NCBI RefSeq assembly: GCF_004570865.1
Contig: NZ_SPQS01000008.1
Coordinates: forward strand, 124,001-188,000
Direction: 5' to 3'
DNA length: 64,000 nucleotides
Origin: Bradyrhizobium frederickii
Lineage (GTDB): Bacteria > Pseudomonadota > Alphaproteobacteria > Rhizobiales > Xanthobacteraceae
Of this stretch, positions 27,490 to 40,162 are shown piece after piece; positions within the stretch are counted from its first letter, which is position 1; every line of letters begins with the position of its first letter. Position numbers and translations under genes: made by a program. The notes under the pieces are model-generated. The model was not told where the DNA came from. It saw only the letters and a list, made by a program, of their open reading frames with translations, and did no database searches.

Positions 27490-28899
27490 TTAGCCCGAAT
27501 AGTACATCTCGAACTCGACCGGGTGCGGGGTCATCTCGAAGCGGGCGACCTCGGTCATCTTCAGCTCGATGTAGGCGTCGATGAAGTCGTCGTCGAACAC
27601 GCCGCCGGCCTTGAGGAAGCCGCGGTCCTTGTCGAGGTTCTCGAGCGCCTCGCGCAGGCTGCCGCACACCGTCGGGATCTGCTTCAGCTCTTCCTTCGGC
27701 AGGTCGTAGAGGTCCTTGTCCATCGCCGGACCCGGATCGATCTTGTTCTTGATGCCGTCGAGGCCGGCCATCAGCATCGCGGCGAAGCCGAGATAGGGAT
27801 TGGCCATCGGATCGGGGAAGCGCACCTCGACGCGCTTGGCCTTGGGCGAAGCGGTGTAGGGGATGCGGCAGGAGGCCGAGCGGTTGCGCGCGGAATAGGC
27901 GAGCAGCACGGGAGCCTCATAGCCCGGGACCAGACGCTTGTAGGAGTTGGTCGAGGGGTTAGTGAAGGCGTTGATCGCCTTGGCGTGCTTGATGATGCCG
28001 CCGATGTAGTGCAGGCAGGTCTCCGACAGGTCGGCGTACTTGTTGCCGGCGAACACCGGCTTGCCGTCCTTCCAGATCGACTGGTGCACGTGCATGCCCG
28101 AGCCGTTGTCGCCGAAGATCGGCTTCGGCATGAAGGTGGCGGTCTTGCCGTAGATGTGCGCGACCTGATGGATGCAGTACTTGTAGATCTGCATGTGGTC
28201 GGCCATCAGCGTCAGCGTGTCGAACTTCATGCCGAGCTCGTGCTGGGCGGAGGCGACCTCGTGGTGATGCTTCTCGACCTTGACGCCCATCTTGGCCATG
28301 GCCCCGAGCATCTCGGAGCGCATGTCCTGCACCGAATCCTGCGGGGGAACGGGGAAGTAGCCGCCCTTGGTGCGGATGCGGTGGCCGAGATTGCCGCCTT
28401 CATATTCGGTGTCGGAATTGGTCGGAAGCTCCGAGGAGTCGAGCCGGAAACCGGTCTTGTAGGGCTCGGCCGAATAGCGCACGTCGTCGAACACGAAGAA
28501 CTCGGCTTCGGGACCGACGAACACGCTGTCGCCGACGCCCATCGACTTCACCATGGCCTCGGCCTTCTTGGCGATGCCGCGGGGGTCGCGGTTGTAGGGC
28601 TCGCCGGTGGTCGGCTCGAGCACGTCGCAGGTGATGACCATGGTGGTCTCGGCGAAGAACGGGTCGATCGTCGCGGTGACCGGATCGGGCATCAGGCACA
28701 TGTCGGACTCGTTGATCGCCTTCCAGCCTGCGATCGAGGAGCCGTCGAACATCGTCCCTTCGGCGAAGATGTCTTCATCGATCATGCTGACGTCGAACGT
28801 CACATGCTGCCACTTGCCGCGCGGATCGGTGAAGCGCAGGTCGACGTACTTGACGTCGTTGTCCTTGATCGATTTCAGGACGTCTTTGGCGGTCTTCAT
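27490..28899 (-). CDS. glnA: Type I glutamine synthetase
   Basis: GlnA makes glutamine from glutamate, ammonia and ATP and is the main ammonia-assimilating enzyme. The 469-residue protein is full length, with the beta-grasp domain and the motifs [21 protein letters not shown] split over residues 50-70, [15 protein letters not shown] ([13 protein letters not shown]) and the adenylylation loop with Tyr398 (DLYDLPKEE). Adenylylation at this tyrosine allows control by GlnE and PII. It follows glnB in the same direction after 151 nt, so it can be read from the glnB promoter and possibly its own. Confidence 0.98.
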   Translation of the reverse strand: MKTAKDVLKSIKDNDVKYVDLRFTDPRGKWQHVTFDVSMIDEDIFAEGTMFDGSSIAGWKAINESDMCLMPDPVTATIDPFFAETTMVITCDVLEPTTGEPYNRDPRGIAKKAEAMVKSMGVGDSVFVGPEAEFFVFDDVRYSAEPYKTGFRLDSSELPTNSDTEYEGGNLGHRIRTKGGYFPVPPQDSVQDMRSEMLGAMAKMGVKVEKHHHEVASAQHELGMKFDTLTLMADHMQIYKYCIHQVAHIYGKTATFMPKPIFGDNGSGMHVHQSIWKDGKPVFAGNKYADLSETCLHYIGGIIKHAKAINAFTNPSTNSYKRLVPGYEAPVLLAYSARNRSASCRIPYTASPKAKRVEVRFPDPMANPYLGFAAMLMAGLDGIKNKIDPGPAMDKDLYDLPKEELKQIPTVCGSLREALENLDKDRGFLKAGGVFDDDFIDAYIELKMTEVARFEMTPHPVEFEMYYSG

Positions 28900-28938
28900 G
28901 CATACCCCTTTTGGCTCTGCGGGTCGGTTTCCAGATGA

Positions 28939-28969
28939 GCAAAATTATTCTCGCTCAGGCGAGTTTTGC
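28939..28969 (-). promoter_or_regulatory. Imperfect palindrome in the glnB-glnA gap
   Basis: GCAAAA (28939-28944) and TTTTGC (28964-28969) flank the closer pair CTCGC (28950-28954) and GCGAG (28959-28963). It lies 40-70 nt upstream of glnA and may be an operator or an RNA hairpin in the leader. No T run follows it on the minus strand. Confidence 0.35.
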
Positions 28970-29050
28970 GCGACCGCACAAACGAAATCAGGCCGCCGAG
29001 GCAGCCTTCATTCTAGTCGGAGTGTCGCAAAATGCGGGATAGCACCCGGC

Positions 29051-29467
<417 letters not shown>

Positions 29468-29559
29468 CTATGCCGGAAGCCCTGACCTGTCCGGCACCAA
29501 CGGCCGGCGACACCCTGAGAAATGCCAGTGAGCACGACGAACCGAAGCGGCTTCCTCGA

Positions 29560-29577
29560 AAGCAGGGTCTATGCCAA
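29560..29577 (-). promoter_or_regulatory. Sigma-54 promoter candidate of glnB
   Basis: On the minus strand TTGGCAT-AGACC-CTGCTT has the required GG and GC doublets exactly 10 nt apart (consensus TGGCAC-N5-TTGCA). The start would be near 29550, about 160 nt before glnB. An NtrC-dependent glnB promoter is known in Bradyrhizobium japonicum. The rest of the 29390-29770 gap shows no gene. Confidence 0.55.
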
Positions 29578-29770
29578 GTTGCAAATGCCCTGATTATTGG
29601 AGCGTTATCAGCCTTTTAACGAGCATCTCTGAGTGGTGGCGCCAACCTGCACAAAATACCGAAGACTACGGAATAGGCAAACGGTTCAATATGTGTGCAG
29701 TTCGTTGTTCCCCGCGTCGGATCGGCGCCGAAGATGCCTGTTGAAAAGGCGATTGTACTAGGGAAGTGGC

Positions 29771-31270
29771 ATGGAAGTTCTGACCAACGCCGAAATGCAG
29801 CGCGCCGACCAGCTCACCATCGCGGCCGGCACGCCCGGCTTCAAGCTGATGCTGAGCGCGGGCCAGGCGGTCGCCGAGGCCGCCCAGGCGCTGGTCGAGG
29901 AGGGGCCGATCCTGATCGTGGCCGGGCCCGGCAACAATGGCGGTGACGGCTTTGTCGCAGCCGCCGAGCTCGCCGCCCAGGGGCGGGAGGTCTCGGTGAT
30001 CCCGATGTGCGAGCGCGACCAGCTCCAGGGCGATGCGGCCTCCGCCGCGCGCGGCTGGAAGCACCCGGTGCTCCCGTTCAATCCGCAGGCGATCGGAAGA
30101 CCTGCGCTGATCATCGATGCGCTGTTCGGTGCGGGTCTCAGCCGCCCCGTCGATGGCGAGGCGCGTGCGATGATCGAGGCGATCAACGCCAACGGTGCCC
30201 CGGTGCTCGCGGTCGATCTGCCGAGCGGCATCAACGGCACCAGCGCGGCATTGATGGGCGCTGCGGTGAACGCCACCGAGACCGTCACCTTCTTCCGCAA
30301 GAAGCCGGCGCATTTGCTGCTGCCGGGCCGGATGCATTGCGGCCGGGTGCGCGTCGCCGACATCGGCATCGATGCGCAGGTGCTGGACGAGATCGCGCCG
30401 CAGACCTTCGAGAACGATCCGGATCTTTGGGGCGCCGCCTTTCCGGTGCCGCGCATCGACGGCCACAAATACGCGCGCGGGCATGTGCTGGCGGTCTCCG
30501 GCGATGCGGCAGCGACCGGGGCCGCGCGGCTCGCCGCGCGCGGCGCGCTGCGGGCAGGGGCGGGCCTGGTGACGCTGGCGAGCCCGCGCGATGCGCTCGC
30601 GATCAACGCGGCTGCGCTGACGGCGGTGATGGTGCGCCCCGTCGACACCGTCGTCGAGTTCGGCGAGCTGCTCGGCGACAAGCGCTACACGACCTGCATC
30701 ATCGGTCCCGGCGCGGGCATCGGTGAGCGCACCTGCGATCTCGTCCACACCGCGCTGAGCGCGCAGCGTCGTCTGGTGCTCGATGCCGATGCGCTGACCA
30801 GCTTTGCCGCAACCCCCGAGCGCCTGTTCGAATCGATCAAGTCCTCACAGGACAATGCGGTGGTGCTGACGCCGCACGAAGGCGAGTTTCCGCGCCTGTT
30901 CTCGGATCTCAGCAACAAGTTCCCGGGCCGTTCCAAGCTGGAGCGCGTGCGCGCCGCCGCCGAGCGCTCCGGCGCCGTCGTGCTGCTGAAGGGGCCGGAC
31001 ACCACGATCGCCGCCCCCGACGGCCGCGCCACCATTGCCGCCAACGCGCCGCCCTGGCTCGCCACCGCCGGCGCCGGTGACGTGCTGTCCGGCATCATCG
31101 CAGGCCTCCTGGCGCAGGGCGTGCCGGCGTTCGAAGCCGCCAGCATCGGCGTCTGGATGCATGGCGAGGCGGCAAGCGAAGCCGGGCCGGGACTGATCGC
31201 GGAGGATCTCACCGAGACGCTGCCGGCGGTGCACCGGCGGATCTATTCCGCGCTGGGGGTGGAGTACTAG
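29771..31270 (+). CDS. nnr: Bifunctional NAD(P)H-hydrate epimerase/dehydratase
   Basis: The enzyme repairs damaged NADH and NADPH hydrates. The N-terminal epimerase domain (about residues 1-210) has GPGNNGGDGFVAA and IIDALFGAGLSR. The C-terminal ADP-dependent dehydratase domain (about 225-495) has IIGPGAG, LTPHEGEFPRLF and the ribokinase-like NAPPWLATAGAGDVLSGIIAG. At 499 residues both domains are complete. It is divergent from glnB and stands alone. Confidence 0.95.
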   Translation: MEVLTNAEMQRADQLTIAAGTPGFKLMLSAGQAVAEAAQALVEEGPILIVAGPGNNGGDGFVAAAELAAQGREVSVIPMCERDQLQGDAASAARGWKHPVLPFNPQAIGRPALIIDALFGAGLSRPVDGEARAMIEAINANGAPVLAVDLPSGINGTSAALMGAAVNATETVTFFRKKPAHLLLPGRMHCGRVRVADIGIDAQVLDEIAPQTFENDPDLWGAAFPVPRIDGHKYARGHVLAVSGDAAATGAARLAARGALRAGAGLVTLASPRDALAINAAALTAVMVRPVDTVVEFGELLGDKRYTTCIIGPGAGIGERTCDLVHTALSAQRRLVLDADALTSFAATPERLFESIKSSQDNAVVLTPHEGEFPRLFSDLSNKFPGRSKLERVRAAAERSGAVVLLKGPDTTIAAPDGRATIAANAPPWLATAGAGDVLSGIIAGLLAQGVPAFEAASIGVWMHGEAASEAGPGLIAEDLTETLPAVHRRIYSALGVEY

Positions 31271-31319
31271 TGCTCAGACAAGGCGGCGAAGCGCCTTGCC
31301 GAGATGTGGAGCGATTGAG

Positions 31320-31607
31320 ATGGGCGAGAAGCTGACGACTTACGATCCGGCCGAGGACCTTCAATCCGACGAGGCTATTGCCGCCTTTATGGAAGAGGCG
31401 TTTAAGACGGAGGACGTCGCCTATATCGCCCACGCGCTCGGGGTCGTCGCCCGAGCCAAAGGCATGACGCAGATTGCCAAGGAGACGGGTCTTTCTCGCG
31501 AGCAGCTCTATCGCTCGTTTAGCGCTAACGGCAATCCGACGTTGAAAACCACTATCGCGGTGATGAAGGCGCTTGGAATCGAACTCGCCGCCAAGCCGCA
31601 CGCCTAG
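31320..31607 (+). CDS. Antitoxin-like HTH protein (addiction module antidote family), no toxin adjacent
   Basis: The 95-residue protein begins MGEKLTTYDPAEDLQSDEAIAAFMEEAFKT split around the family pattern of HI1420-type antidotes, followed by an XRE-like helix-turn-helix (residues 50-85, MTQIAKETGLSREQLYRSFS and NPTLKTTIAVMKALGIEL). ATG 31320 has GGAG 9 nt upstream. The normal partner, a RelE/HigB-like toxin of about 100 residues just upstream, is absent: only 49 nt separate it from nnr. It may regulate something else or be an orphan. Confidence 0.85.
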   Translation: MGEKLTTYDPAEDLQSDEAIAAFMEEAFKTEDVAYIAHALGVVARAKGMTQIAKETGLSREQLYRSFSANGNPTLKTTIAVMKALGIELAAKPHA

Positions 31608-31615
31608 TCGCACCC

Positions 31616-32920
31616 TCACTCCACCGCGTACCAGCGCACCAGCCGCGGCGCGGCCCAGTCGGTGGCGACGGATTCGAGCAGCCAGCGGCCGGGCGCGGTC
31701 GCCGCGAAGGCGACGCGCTGGGTCTGGCCCGGCTCGATTGCGAGCGTGTCGAGCCAGTAGGGCTTCCAGCCGTCGTCGAGCTTGTCGAGCAGGCGGAAGG
31801 GGTGGCCGTGCAGGTGGAGTACGGTGGTGACCGAGCCAGGGTTCGTCAGGGCTAGCACGACGGTGCGGCCGGTCCTGGCCCGGAAGGCGGGTGCGGAGGC
31901 CGTGGAGAAGTTCACCGGCCGGGCCCAGCCGGCGTCGGGAGCGCCGAGCGCGACATCGAACCGCAGGGCGCCTCTCAGATCGAGCTTCTCGGGAAGGTCG
32001 TTCGGAGGGAGCGGCTGCGGCGGCGCCAGCGCAACGCGCCGCGCCAGCTGGTCTGAGACCTTGAGGCTGCCGACCTGGTGCGCCGCCGTGCCGTCATGCA
32101 GCAGGAACTGGGCGGATACGGCCGCATCCACGAAGGCGTCGGCCCGTGCGCCGGGCGCCAGCACCAGGGCGCCGTTGCGCGCCGAGAACGGCTCCGAGGG
32201 CTGTCCGTCCAAGGCCAGCACGCGGACGTCGTGGCTTTCCAGTTTGATAGCCAGCACAGTACGTTGCGAGCCGTTGATAAAGCGCAGCCGCAGCCGTTGA
32301 TGGCCCAGGGCTGAGAGTTCGAATGAAGTCTGACCGTTGATCGTATAGACCGCCGTCGCGTCCTTTGGATCCTGGCCCGGCGGGACAGCGGTGCCATCGG
32401 GGCGCAGGCGCCATTCCTCAATCAACAGCACCTCGTCACGGTCAACGACGGGCGGGCTGGTCTCGGCCGCCAGGATCGGAAGCGGGCGCGCGGGCTGCTT
32501 CAGGCTGCCCTCGAACAGGCGGAAGTCGGCCAGCAAGGTTCCGGCATGAGGTATTGAAATAATTGATGTTTCGACCGCATTCGATGGCGCGGGCGCGCGC
32601 CCCCGCAGCGGGTCGGCCGTAGCGGGGCCATTGAGGCCGTACCAGACTGGGGCAAGCGGCACAGGCAGGTCGTTTCGAAACACCACCTCGCAACGGTCGC
32701 CGCGCTTGAGCCGGACGTCCTGGAGATGGCTGACGGCGGCCAGCTCCCAGATTGGTGTCGCCGGCTGCCCCGGTCTGAAAGCCAGGGTCGACGCCCTTGC
32801 CTGAAGGGCAAGCTGGGCGGTCACAGGCGGGGTTGCTCCGCCCGCCATGACCCCGGCCGCGGCAGCGCCAAGCCCGGCCAGAACCTCGCGCCGATTGGGG
32901 TCAAAGATCCGCGGTTTCAT
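31616..32920 (-). CDS. Multicopper-oxidase-fold protein lacking most copper ligands
   Basis: The 434-residue protein has a twin-arginine signal (NRREVLAGLGAAAAG) and three cupredoxin-like domains. In true multicopper oxidases the HWHG, HSH, HPxHLHGH and HCH motifs hold the coppers. Here the first reads VWYG, the second GTLLADF, only the third is mostly kept (VLHLHGHPF), and the fourth is LLESVATDW. It therefore cannot bind the usual four coppers and more resembles a structural relative such as FtsP/SufI. It should be exported folded to the periplasm. Exact role unknown. Confidence 0.82.
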   Translation of the reverse strand: MKPRIFDPNRREVLAGLGAAAAGVMAGGATPPVTAQLALQARASTLAFRPGQPATPIWELAAVSHLQDVRLKRGDRCEVVFRNDLPVPLAPVWYGLNGPATADPLRGRAPAPSNAVETSIISIPHAGTLLADFRLFEGSLKQPARPLPILAAETSPPVVDRDEVLLIEEWRLRPDGTAVPPGQDPKDATAVYTINGQTSFELSALGHQRLRLRFINGSQRTVLAIKLESHDVRVLALDGQPSEPFSARNGALVLAPGARADAFVDAAVSAQFLLHDGTAAHQVGSLKVSDQLARRVALAPPQPLPPNDLPEKLDLRGALRFDVALGAPDAGWARPVNFSTASAPAFRARTGRTVVLALTNPGSVTTVLHLHGHPFRLLDKLDDGWKPYWLDTLAIEPGQTQRVAFAATAPGRWLLESVATDWAAPRLVRWYAVE

Positions 32921-33074
32921 GGGGCAATCCGGACCACGCCGCGCTGGATAAGTCCAGCCATCGTGCCTACTTGAAGCCTGCCGCCATCAGACCATTTTTT
33001 TGCTGCGAACAGTCAGGCACATGCTATAAGCCCGGCCGCCCGCGGCATCGCGGCCGGTCTTGATGCAACTTCAC

Positions 33075-33159
33075 GCGGGCGTGGCGGAACTGGTAGACGC
33101 GCTGGATTTAGGTTCCAGTGACGAAAGTTGTGGGGGTTCGAGTCCCTCCGCCCGCACCA
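33075..33159 (+). tRNA. tRNA-Leu (anticodon TAG)
   Basis: An 85-nt class II tRNA with acceptor GCGGGCG/CGCCCGC, long variable arm, TTCGAGTCC T arm and encoded CCA. The anticodon loop ATTTAGG gives anticodon TAG (CTA codons). It stands 174 nt upstream of the trigger factor gene. Confidence 0.96.
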
Positions 33160-33333
33160 AGCGCTTATCGCGTTTGCACGGATTACGAGGACCTGCTTTC
33201 GCGCGGATGTCTGTCCGCTGGGAGCCGGTCCGATGCAGCACCGGCGTTGAGGCGTTTGCCTTGCGCCGGATCGATTAATGACAGCGTCCCGACGCATGCG
33301 CGCCGGGACCGAACGAGAAGAAGATTGGACGCC

Positions 33334-34695
33334 ATGCAGGTCACAGAGACCCTCTCGGAAGGTTTGAAGCACGAGTTCAAGATCAGCGTTCCCGCGTCTG
33401 ATCTCGACGCCAAGGCCGGCGCCAAGCTCGTTGACCTCAAGGACAAGGTCCGCATCAACGGCTTCCGTCCCGGCAAGGTGCCGGTCTCGCACCTGAAGAA
33501 GGTCTACGGCCGCTCGGTGATGGCCGAGACCATCGACCAGACCATCCGCGACACCAACACACAGCTGTTCTCCGAGCGCGGCTTCCGCCTTGCGACCGAG
33601 CCGAAGATCACCATGCCGAGCGAGCAGGCCGAGGTCGAGGAGCTCCTGAGCGGCAAGACCGACCTGACCTACACGGTCGCGATCGAGGTGGTGCCGGCGA
33701 TCGCGCTCGCCGACTTCAAGACCTTCCAGGTCGAGAAGCCCGTCGCCGAAGTCACCGACGCCGACGTCGACGAAGCGATCAAGCGCATCGCCGACAGCAA
33801 CCGAACCTATGCCGCGAAGGCCGAGGGCGCCAAGGCCGAATCCGGCGACCGCGTCACCATCAACTTCAAGGGCTCCATCAACGGCGAAGTCTTCGAGGGC
33901 GGCACCGGCGAGGGCATCCAGGTCGCGATCGGCTCCAACACCTTCATTCCGGGCTTCGAGGAGCAGCTGATCGGCATCGGCGCCGGCGAGACCCGCACGC
34001 TGAAGGTGTCGTTCCCGAAGAACTACATGAACGACAAGCTCGCCGGCCAGCCGGCCGAGTTCGAGACCACCGCGATCTCGATCGAGGCGCCGCAGGACGT
34101 TGCGATCGACGACGAGTTCGCCAAGACGCTTGGCCTGGAATCGCTGGACAAGCTGAAGGAAGCCGCGCGCGAGCGTCTGGTTGCCGAGTTCGCGACCGCG
34201 ACGCGCCAGCGCGTCAAGCGCGCCTTGCTCGACCGCCTCGACGAAGCGCATCGCTTCGAGGCGCCGCCCTCGCTGGTCGATGAAGAGTTCAATCTGATGT
34301 GGAACTCGGTCAAGGCCGAGATGACTTCCGCCGGCAAGACCTTTGCCGACGAGGACACCACCGAGGACAAGGCTAAGGAAGAGTACCGCAAGATCGCCGA
34401 CCGCCGCGTGCGGCTTGGCCTCGTGCTCTCCGAGATCGGCGAGAAGAACAAGATCACCGTGACGGACGACGAGGTCGGCCGCGCCGTGATCGAGCGTGCG
34501 CGCTCGATGCCGGGCCGCGAGAAAGAGGTCTGGGACTATTACCGCAGCAACGCCCAGGCGTTGGCCCAGCTTCGTGCACCGATCTATGAGGACAAGGTCG
34601 TCGACTTCATCCTCGAGCTCGCCAACGTGACCGAGAAGAAGGTCTCGCGCGAGGACCTCTACAAGGACGACGAGGCGGAAAAGACCGCCGCCTGA
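33334..34695 (+). CDS. tig: Trigger factor (ribosome-associated chaperone and prolyl isomerase)
   Basis: Trigger factor meets nascent chains at the ribosome exit. The 453-residue protein has the ribosome-binding N-terminal domain ([17 protein letters not shown], residues 47-63, contains the FRxGxxP-type signature), the FKBP-like isomerase domain (about 165-245, [20 protein letters not shown]) and the helical C-terminal domain. ATG 33334 is chosen by the conserved MQVTETL start. It opens the tig-clpP-clpX-lon quality-control group and has its own terminator. Confidence 0.97.
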   Translation: MQVTETLSEGLKHEFKISVPASDLDAKAGAKLVDLKDKVRINGFRPGKVPVSHLKKVYGRSVMAETIDQTIRDTNTQLFSERGFRLATEPKITMPSEQAEVEELLSGKTDLTYTVAIEVVPAIALADFKTFQVEKPVAEVTDADVDEAIKRIADSNRTYAAKAEGAKAESGDRVTINFKGSINGEVFEGGTGEGIQVAIGSNTFIPGFEEQLIGIGAGETRTLKVSFPKNYMNDKLAGQPAEFETTAISIEAPQDVAIDDEFAKTLGLESLDKLKEAARERLVAEFATATRQRVKRALLDRLDEAHRFEAPPSLVDEEFNLMWNSVKAEMTSAGKTFADEDTTEDKAKEEYRKIADRRVRLGLVLSEIGEKNKITVTDDEVGRAVIERARSMPGREKEVWDYYRSNAQALAQLRAPIYEDKVVDFILELANVTEKKVSREDLYKDDEAEKTAA

Positions 34696-34732
34696 GGGCT
34701 TTCAGAGAGCCATCTGTTAAGGATGATCAGCG

Positions 34733-34773
34733 AAGAGGCCCAGCTAGCCAGATGGCCGGCTGGGCCTCTTTGT
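34733..34773 (+). terminator. Terminator after tig
   Basis: A perfect 12-bp stem AAGAGGCCCAGC (34733-34744) with GCTGGGCCTCTT (34759-34770) has a 14-nt loop and is followed by a T-rich end. Confidence 0.85.
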
Positions 34774-34822
34774 GCGAATCAGCTTCAACTGCCCGACGGA
34801 TTAAGCCTTAATGCGCGCCGCA

Positions 34823-34852
34823 CTTGTCAGGAGCGAATTGGGCTATATCTGT
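34823..34852 (+). promoter_or_regulatory. RpoH-type heat-shock promoter candidate of clpP
   Basis: CTTG (34823-34826) is followed 16 nt later by CTATAT (34843-34848) and a G soon after, close to the alphaproteobacterial sigma-32 pattern CTTG-N16/18-CYTATNTNNG. It lies about 120 nt upstream of clpP, whose heat-shock control is well known in relatives. Confidence 0.5.
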
Positions 34853-34978
34853 CGATACGCCTTCTACCTCTTACCCAAGTTCCTGCATCACAGGACGTCC
34901 ATTCGCCCGTCCGGCAGTTCCAGCCAAGCTGGCAAGCCTCGCCCGGCGATGGCCGTCTCCGAAAACCCTAGGTGACTC

Positions 34979-35614
34979 ATGCGCGATCCGGTTGAAACCT
35001 ACATGAACCTCGTGCCCATGGTGGTCGAGCAGACCAACCGTGGCGAGCGCGCCTACGACATCTTCTCGCGCCTCCTGAAGGAGCGCATCATCTTCGTGAC
35101 CGGCCCGGTCGAGGACGGCATGTCGACGCTGATCGTCGCACAGCTCTTGTTCCTTGAAGCGGAAAATCCGAAGAAGGAAATCTCGATGTACATCAACTCG
35201 CCGGGTGGCGTGGTGACGTCGGGCCTTGCGATCTACGACACCATGCAGTTCATCCGTCCGCCGGTCTCGACGCTCTGCACCGGCCAGGCTGCGTCGATGG
35301 GCTCGCTGCTGCTCTGCGCCGGCGAGAAGGACATGCGCTTCTCGCTGCCGAATTCACGCATCATGGTGCACCAGCCCTCCGGCGGCTTCCAGGGCCAGGC
35401 CACCGACATCATGCTGCACGCCCAGGAAATCCTGAACCTGAAAAAGCGGCTCAACGAAATCTACGTGAAGCACACCGGCCAGACCTACAAGACGATCGAG
35501 GACGCGCTGGAACGCGACAAGTTCCTCACCGCCAACGACGCGAGGGACTTCGGCCTGGTCGACAAGGTCATCGAAAAGCGCGCCGAGGAGCCGGCGCCGG
35601 CGAAGACCCAGTAA
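34979..35614 (+). CDS. clpP: ATP-dependent Clp protease proteolytic subunit
   Basis: ClpP forms the 14-mer proteolytic chamber used with ClpX or ClpA. The 211-residue protein has the active-site Ser106 ([11 protein letters not shown]) and His131 (MVHQPSGG), with the Asp in the C-terminal part. The N-terminal [20 protein letters not shown] is standard. clpX follows after an unusually long gap of 459 nt, so each may have its own promoter. Confidence 0.98.
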   Translation: MRDPVETYMNLVPMVVEQTNRGERAYDIFSRLLKERIIFVTGPVEDGMSTLIVAQLLFLEAENPKKEISMYINSPGGVVTSGLAIYDTMQFIRPPVSTLCTGQAASMGSLLLCAGEKDMRFSLPNSRIMVHQPSGGFQGQATDIMLHAQEILNLKKRLNEIYVKHTGQTYKTIEDALERDKFLTANDARDFGLVDKVIEKRAEEPAPAKTQ

Positions 35615-35630
35615 CACTACTGTGGTGGAC

Positions 35631-35681
35631 GGCGATCCCTCGGCAACCCCTTGGGAAGATCGCCTGTCACCATCAGGTGAC
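35631..35681 (+). terminator. Tandem hairpins after clpP
   Basis: GGCGATC (35631-35637) pairs with GATCGCC (35658-35664), and directly after it GTCACC (35666-35671) pairs with GGTGAC (35676-35681) over a 4-nt loop. No T run follows, so this may be an attenuator or mRNA-stabilising structure rather than a full terminator. Confidence 0.4.
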
Positions 35682-36073
35682 GTTCACGCTATGGTCGCGT
35701 GTGCGCGTTGCAAAACGCAGTTTTCCGACCTGCGACAGGCAGAAAGTTCCGCTTTCGTGCTTGTTTTTCGTGGCAATCCAGCAACGGCGCGGTGATTTCG
35801 GTCACTTCGCCCGTGCCAAGACCGGAAATCACGGTATTGTCACGGGTAGCCAGCGACCCCCGATTAGCGAATTCTTGATAGTCGGGTGACAGCATGGTTG
35901 GCTACGATCGATCGGCTATGATCGCGGAGAATCGAGCGACCGTGATTCGCACGGGATGTAATGCGTAGGGTCTTTTTTGGTACGGAATTTGCTCTACTTA
36001 AGCTACAGGCCGACCGTCGTGTCGGAATGGAGCGATCGAGCGGAACGGGATCGAACCGCGGACGGAGACATGA
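35682..36073. other. Long clpP-clpX intergenic region
   Basis: No convincing gene is seen here. Frames up to 70 codons exist on both strands but lack ribosome sites and family features. A near-direct repeat GGCTACGATCGATC / GGCTATGATCG lies around 35895-35920. The clpX promoter must be in this stretch, but I could not fix it. Confidence 0.4.
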
Positions 36074-37345
36074 ATGAGTAAGGTCGGCACGAGCGACTCC
36101 AAGAACACGCTATATTGCTCGTTCTGCGGCAAGAGCCAGCACGAAGTCCGCAAACTGATCGCGGGTCCCACGGTCTTCATCTGCGACGAGTGCGTCGAGC
36201 TCTGCATGGACATCATCCGTGAGGAGAACAAGTCCTCGCTGGTCAAGTCGCGCGACGGGATTCCGACGCCGAAGGAAATCTGCAAGGTCCTGGACGACTA
36301 CGTGATCGGCCAGAGCCATGCCAAGAAGGTCCTGTCGGTCGCGGTGCACAATCACTACAAGCGCCTCAACCACCAGACCAAGCACAACGACGTCGAGCTC
36401 GCGAAGTCGAACATCCTGCTGATCGGTCCGACCGGTTCGGGCAAGACGCTGCTTGCGCAGACGCTCGCCCGCATTCTGGACGTGCCGTTCACCATGGCGG
36501 ATGCGACGACGCTGACCGAGGCCGGCTATGTCGGTGAGGACGTCGAGAACATCATCCTGAAGCTGCTCCAGGCCGCCGACTACAATGTCGAGCGGGCTCA
36601 GCGCGGCATCGTCTACATCGACGAAATCGACAAGATCAGCCGCAAGTCCGACAATCCCTCGATCACGCGCGACGTGTCGGGTGAGGGCGTGCAGCAGGCC
36701 CTGCTCAAGATCATGGAAGGCACGGTGGCGTCGGTTCCGCCGCAGGGCGGCCGCAAGCATCCGCAGCAGGAGTTCCTGCAGGTGGATACCACCAACATCC
36801 TGTTCATCTGCGGCGGCGCGTTCGCCGGCCTCGAGAAGATCATCTCCGCGCGCGGACGGTCGACCTCGATCGGTTTCGCCGCCCAGGTGATGGCGCCGGA
36901 AGACCGCCGGACCGGCGAGATCTTCCGTCACGTCGAGCCTGAGGACCTCCTGAAGTACGGCCTCATCCCCGAGTTCGTCGGCCGTCTGCCGGTCGTGGCG
37001 ACGCTCGAGGACCTCGACGAGACCTCGCTGAAGAAGATCCTCACCGAGCCGAAGAACGCGCTGGTGAAACAGTACCAGCGGCTGTTCGAGATGGAGAACA
37101 TCGAGCTGACCTTCGCCGACGAGGCGCTTGGCGCGGTCGCCCGCAAGGCGATCGAGCGCAAGACCGGCGCGCGGGGCCTGCGTTCGATCCTCGAAGCGAT
37201 CCTGCTCGAGACCATGTTCGACCTGCCGGGCCTGGAAGGTGTGGAAGAAGTTGTGATTTCCCGTGAAGTCGTGGAAGGCACGGCGCGTCCGCTCTACATC
37301 TACGCCGATCGGTCCGATCGCGCCGTCGAGAACGCCAGCGCCTGA
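36074..37345 (+). CDS. clpX: ATP-dependent Clp protease ATPase subunit ClpX
   Basis: ClpX unfolds tagged proteins and feeds them to ClpP. The 423-residue protein has the N-terminal C4 zinc domain (Cys15, Cys18, Cys37, Cys40), Walker A GPTGSGKT (118-125), Walker [11 protein letters not shown], the pore and sensor motifs, and the [10 protein letters not shown] sensor-2 segment. It lies between clpP and lon. Confidence 0.98.
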   Translation: MSKVGTSDSKNTLYCSFCGKSQHEVRKLIAGPTVFICDECVELCMDIIREENKSSLVKSRDGIPTPKEICKVLDDYVIGQSHAKKVLSVAVHNHYKRLNHQTKHNDVELAKSNILLIGPTGSGKTLLAQTLARILDVPFTMADATTLTEAGYVGEDVENIILKLLQAADYNVERAQRGIVYIDEIDKISRKSDNPSITRDVSGEGVQQALLKIMEGTVASVPPQGGRKHPQQEFLQVDTTNILFICGGAFAGLEKIISARGRSTSIGFAAQVMAPEDRRTGEIFRHVEPEDLLKYGLIPEFVGRLPVVATLEDLDETSLKKILTEPKNALVKQYQRLFEMENIELTFADEALGAVARKAIERKTGARGLRSILEAILLETMFDLPGLEGVEEVVISREVVEGTARPLYIYADRSDRAVENASA

Positions 37346-37386
37346 TCTGGCGGCGCTGGAACGCTCCAATCATACCTTCGAGTCGG

Positions 37387-37443
37387 GCTGCGGAAGAATA
37401 TCTCCGCAGCCGATGTTGCGTCGCTTACCGCGTTGCGTAAGCG
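37387..37443 (+). other. Two hairpins between clpX and lon
   Basis: GCTGCGGA (37387-37394) pairs with TCCGCAGC (37403-37410), and CGCTTAC (37422-37428) with GTAAGCG (37437-37443). Neither has a T run. They fall in the 324-nt gap that must also hold the lon promoter; TTGACA at 37469-37474 is a candidate -35 without a clear -10. Confidence 0.4.
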
Positions 37444-37669
37444 CCTGATGGCGCGCGTTTTTCAATGACTTGACACCCCCCGGGTCGATAGCCACCTAAT
37501 GTCGGCGGCGAGCGAGAATTCTCTTCCAGATTCGCCTCAGTTCCGATCCGGCGAGCCGGTCCAACTCGTAGAGGACCGACCGGCCTTGCGGATCACCTCG
37601 GCACCTTGTGGCGGTTGCGCATGAGCATGGCGGGCTGCGTGCAAGGGGGCAAAGCAAAAGGAAAAGGCC

Positions 37670-40093
<2,424 letters not shown>

Positions 40094-40111
40094 GCCGAAG
40101 CGAAAGATGAT

Positions 40112-40138
40112 AAAACGGCGCCTTCGGGCGCCGTTTTT
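40112..40138 (+). terminator. Terminator after lon
   Basis: AAAACGGCGCC pairs with GGCGCCGTTTT around a TTCG tetraloop (stem core 40115-40122 with 40127-40134), followed by T residues. Confidence 0.88.
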
Positions 40139-40162
40139 GTTTGGGGCGGAGGGGAGAGGGCG

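Noticed and set aside
37469..37500. Heat-shock promoter for lon at CTTGACA
   Set aside because: The -10 pattern is not found at the required distance.
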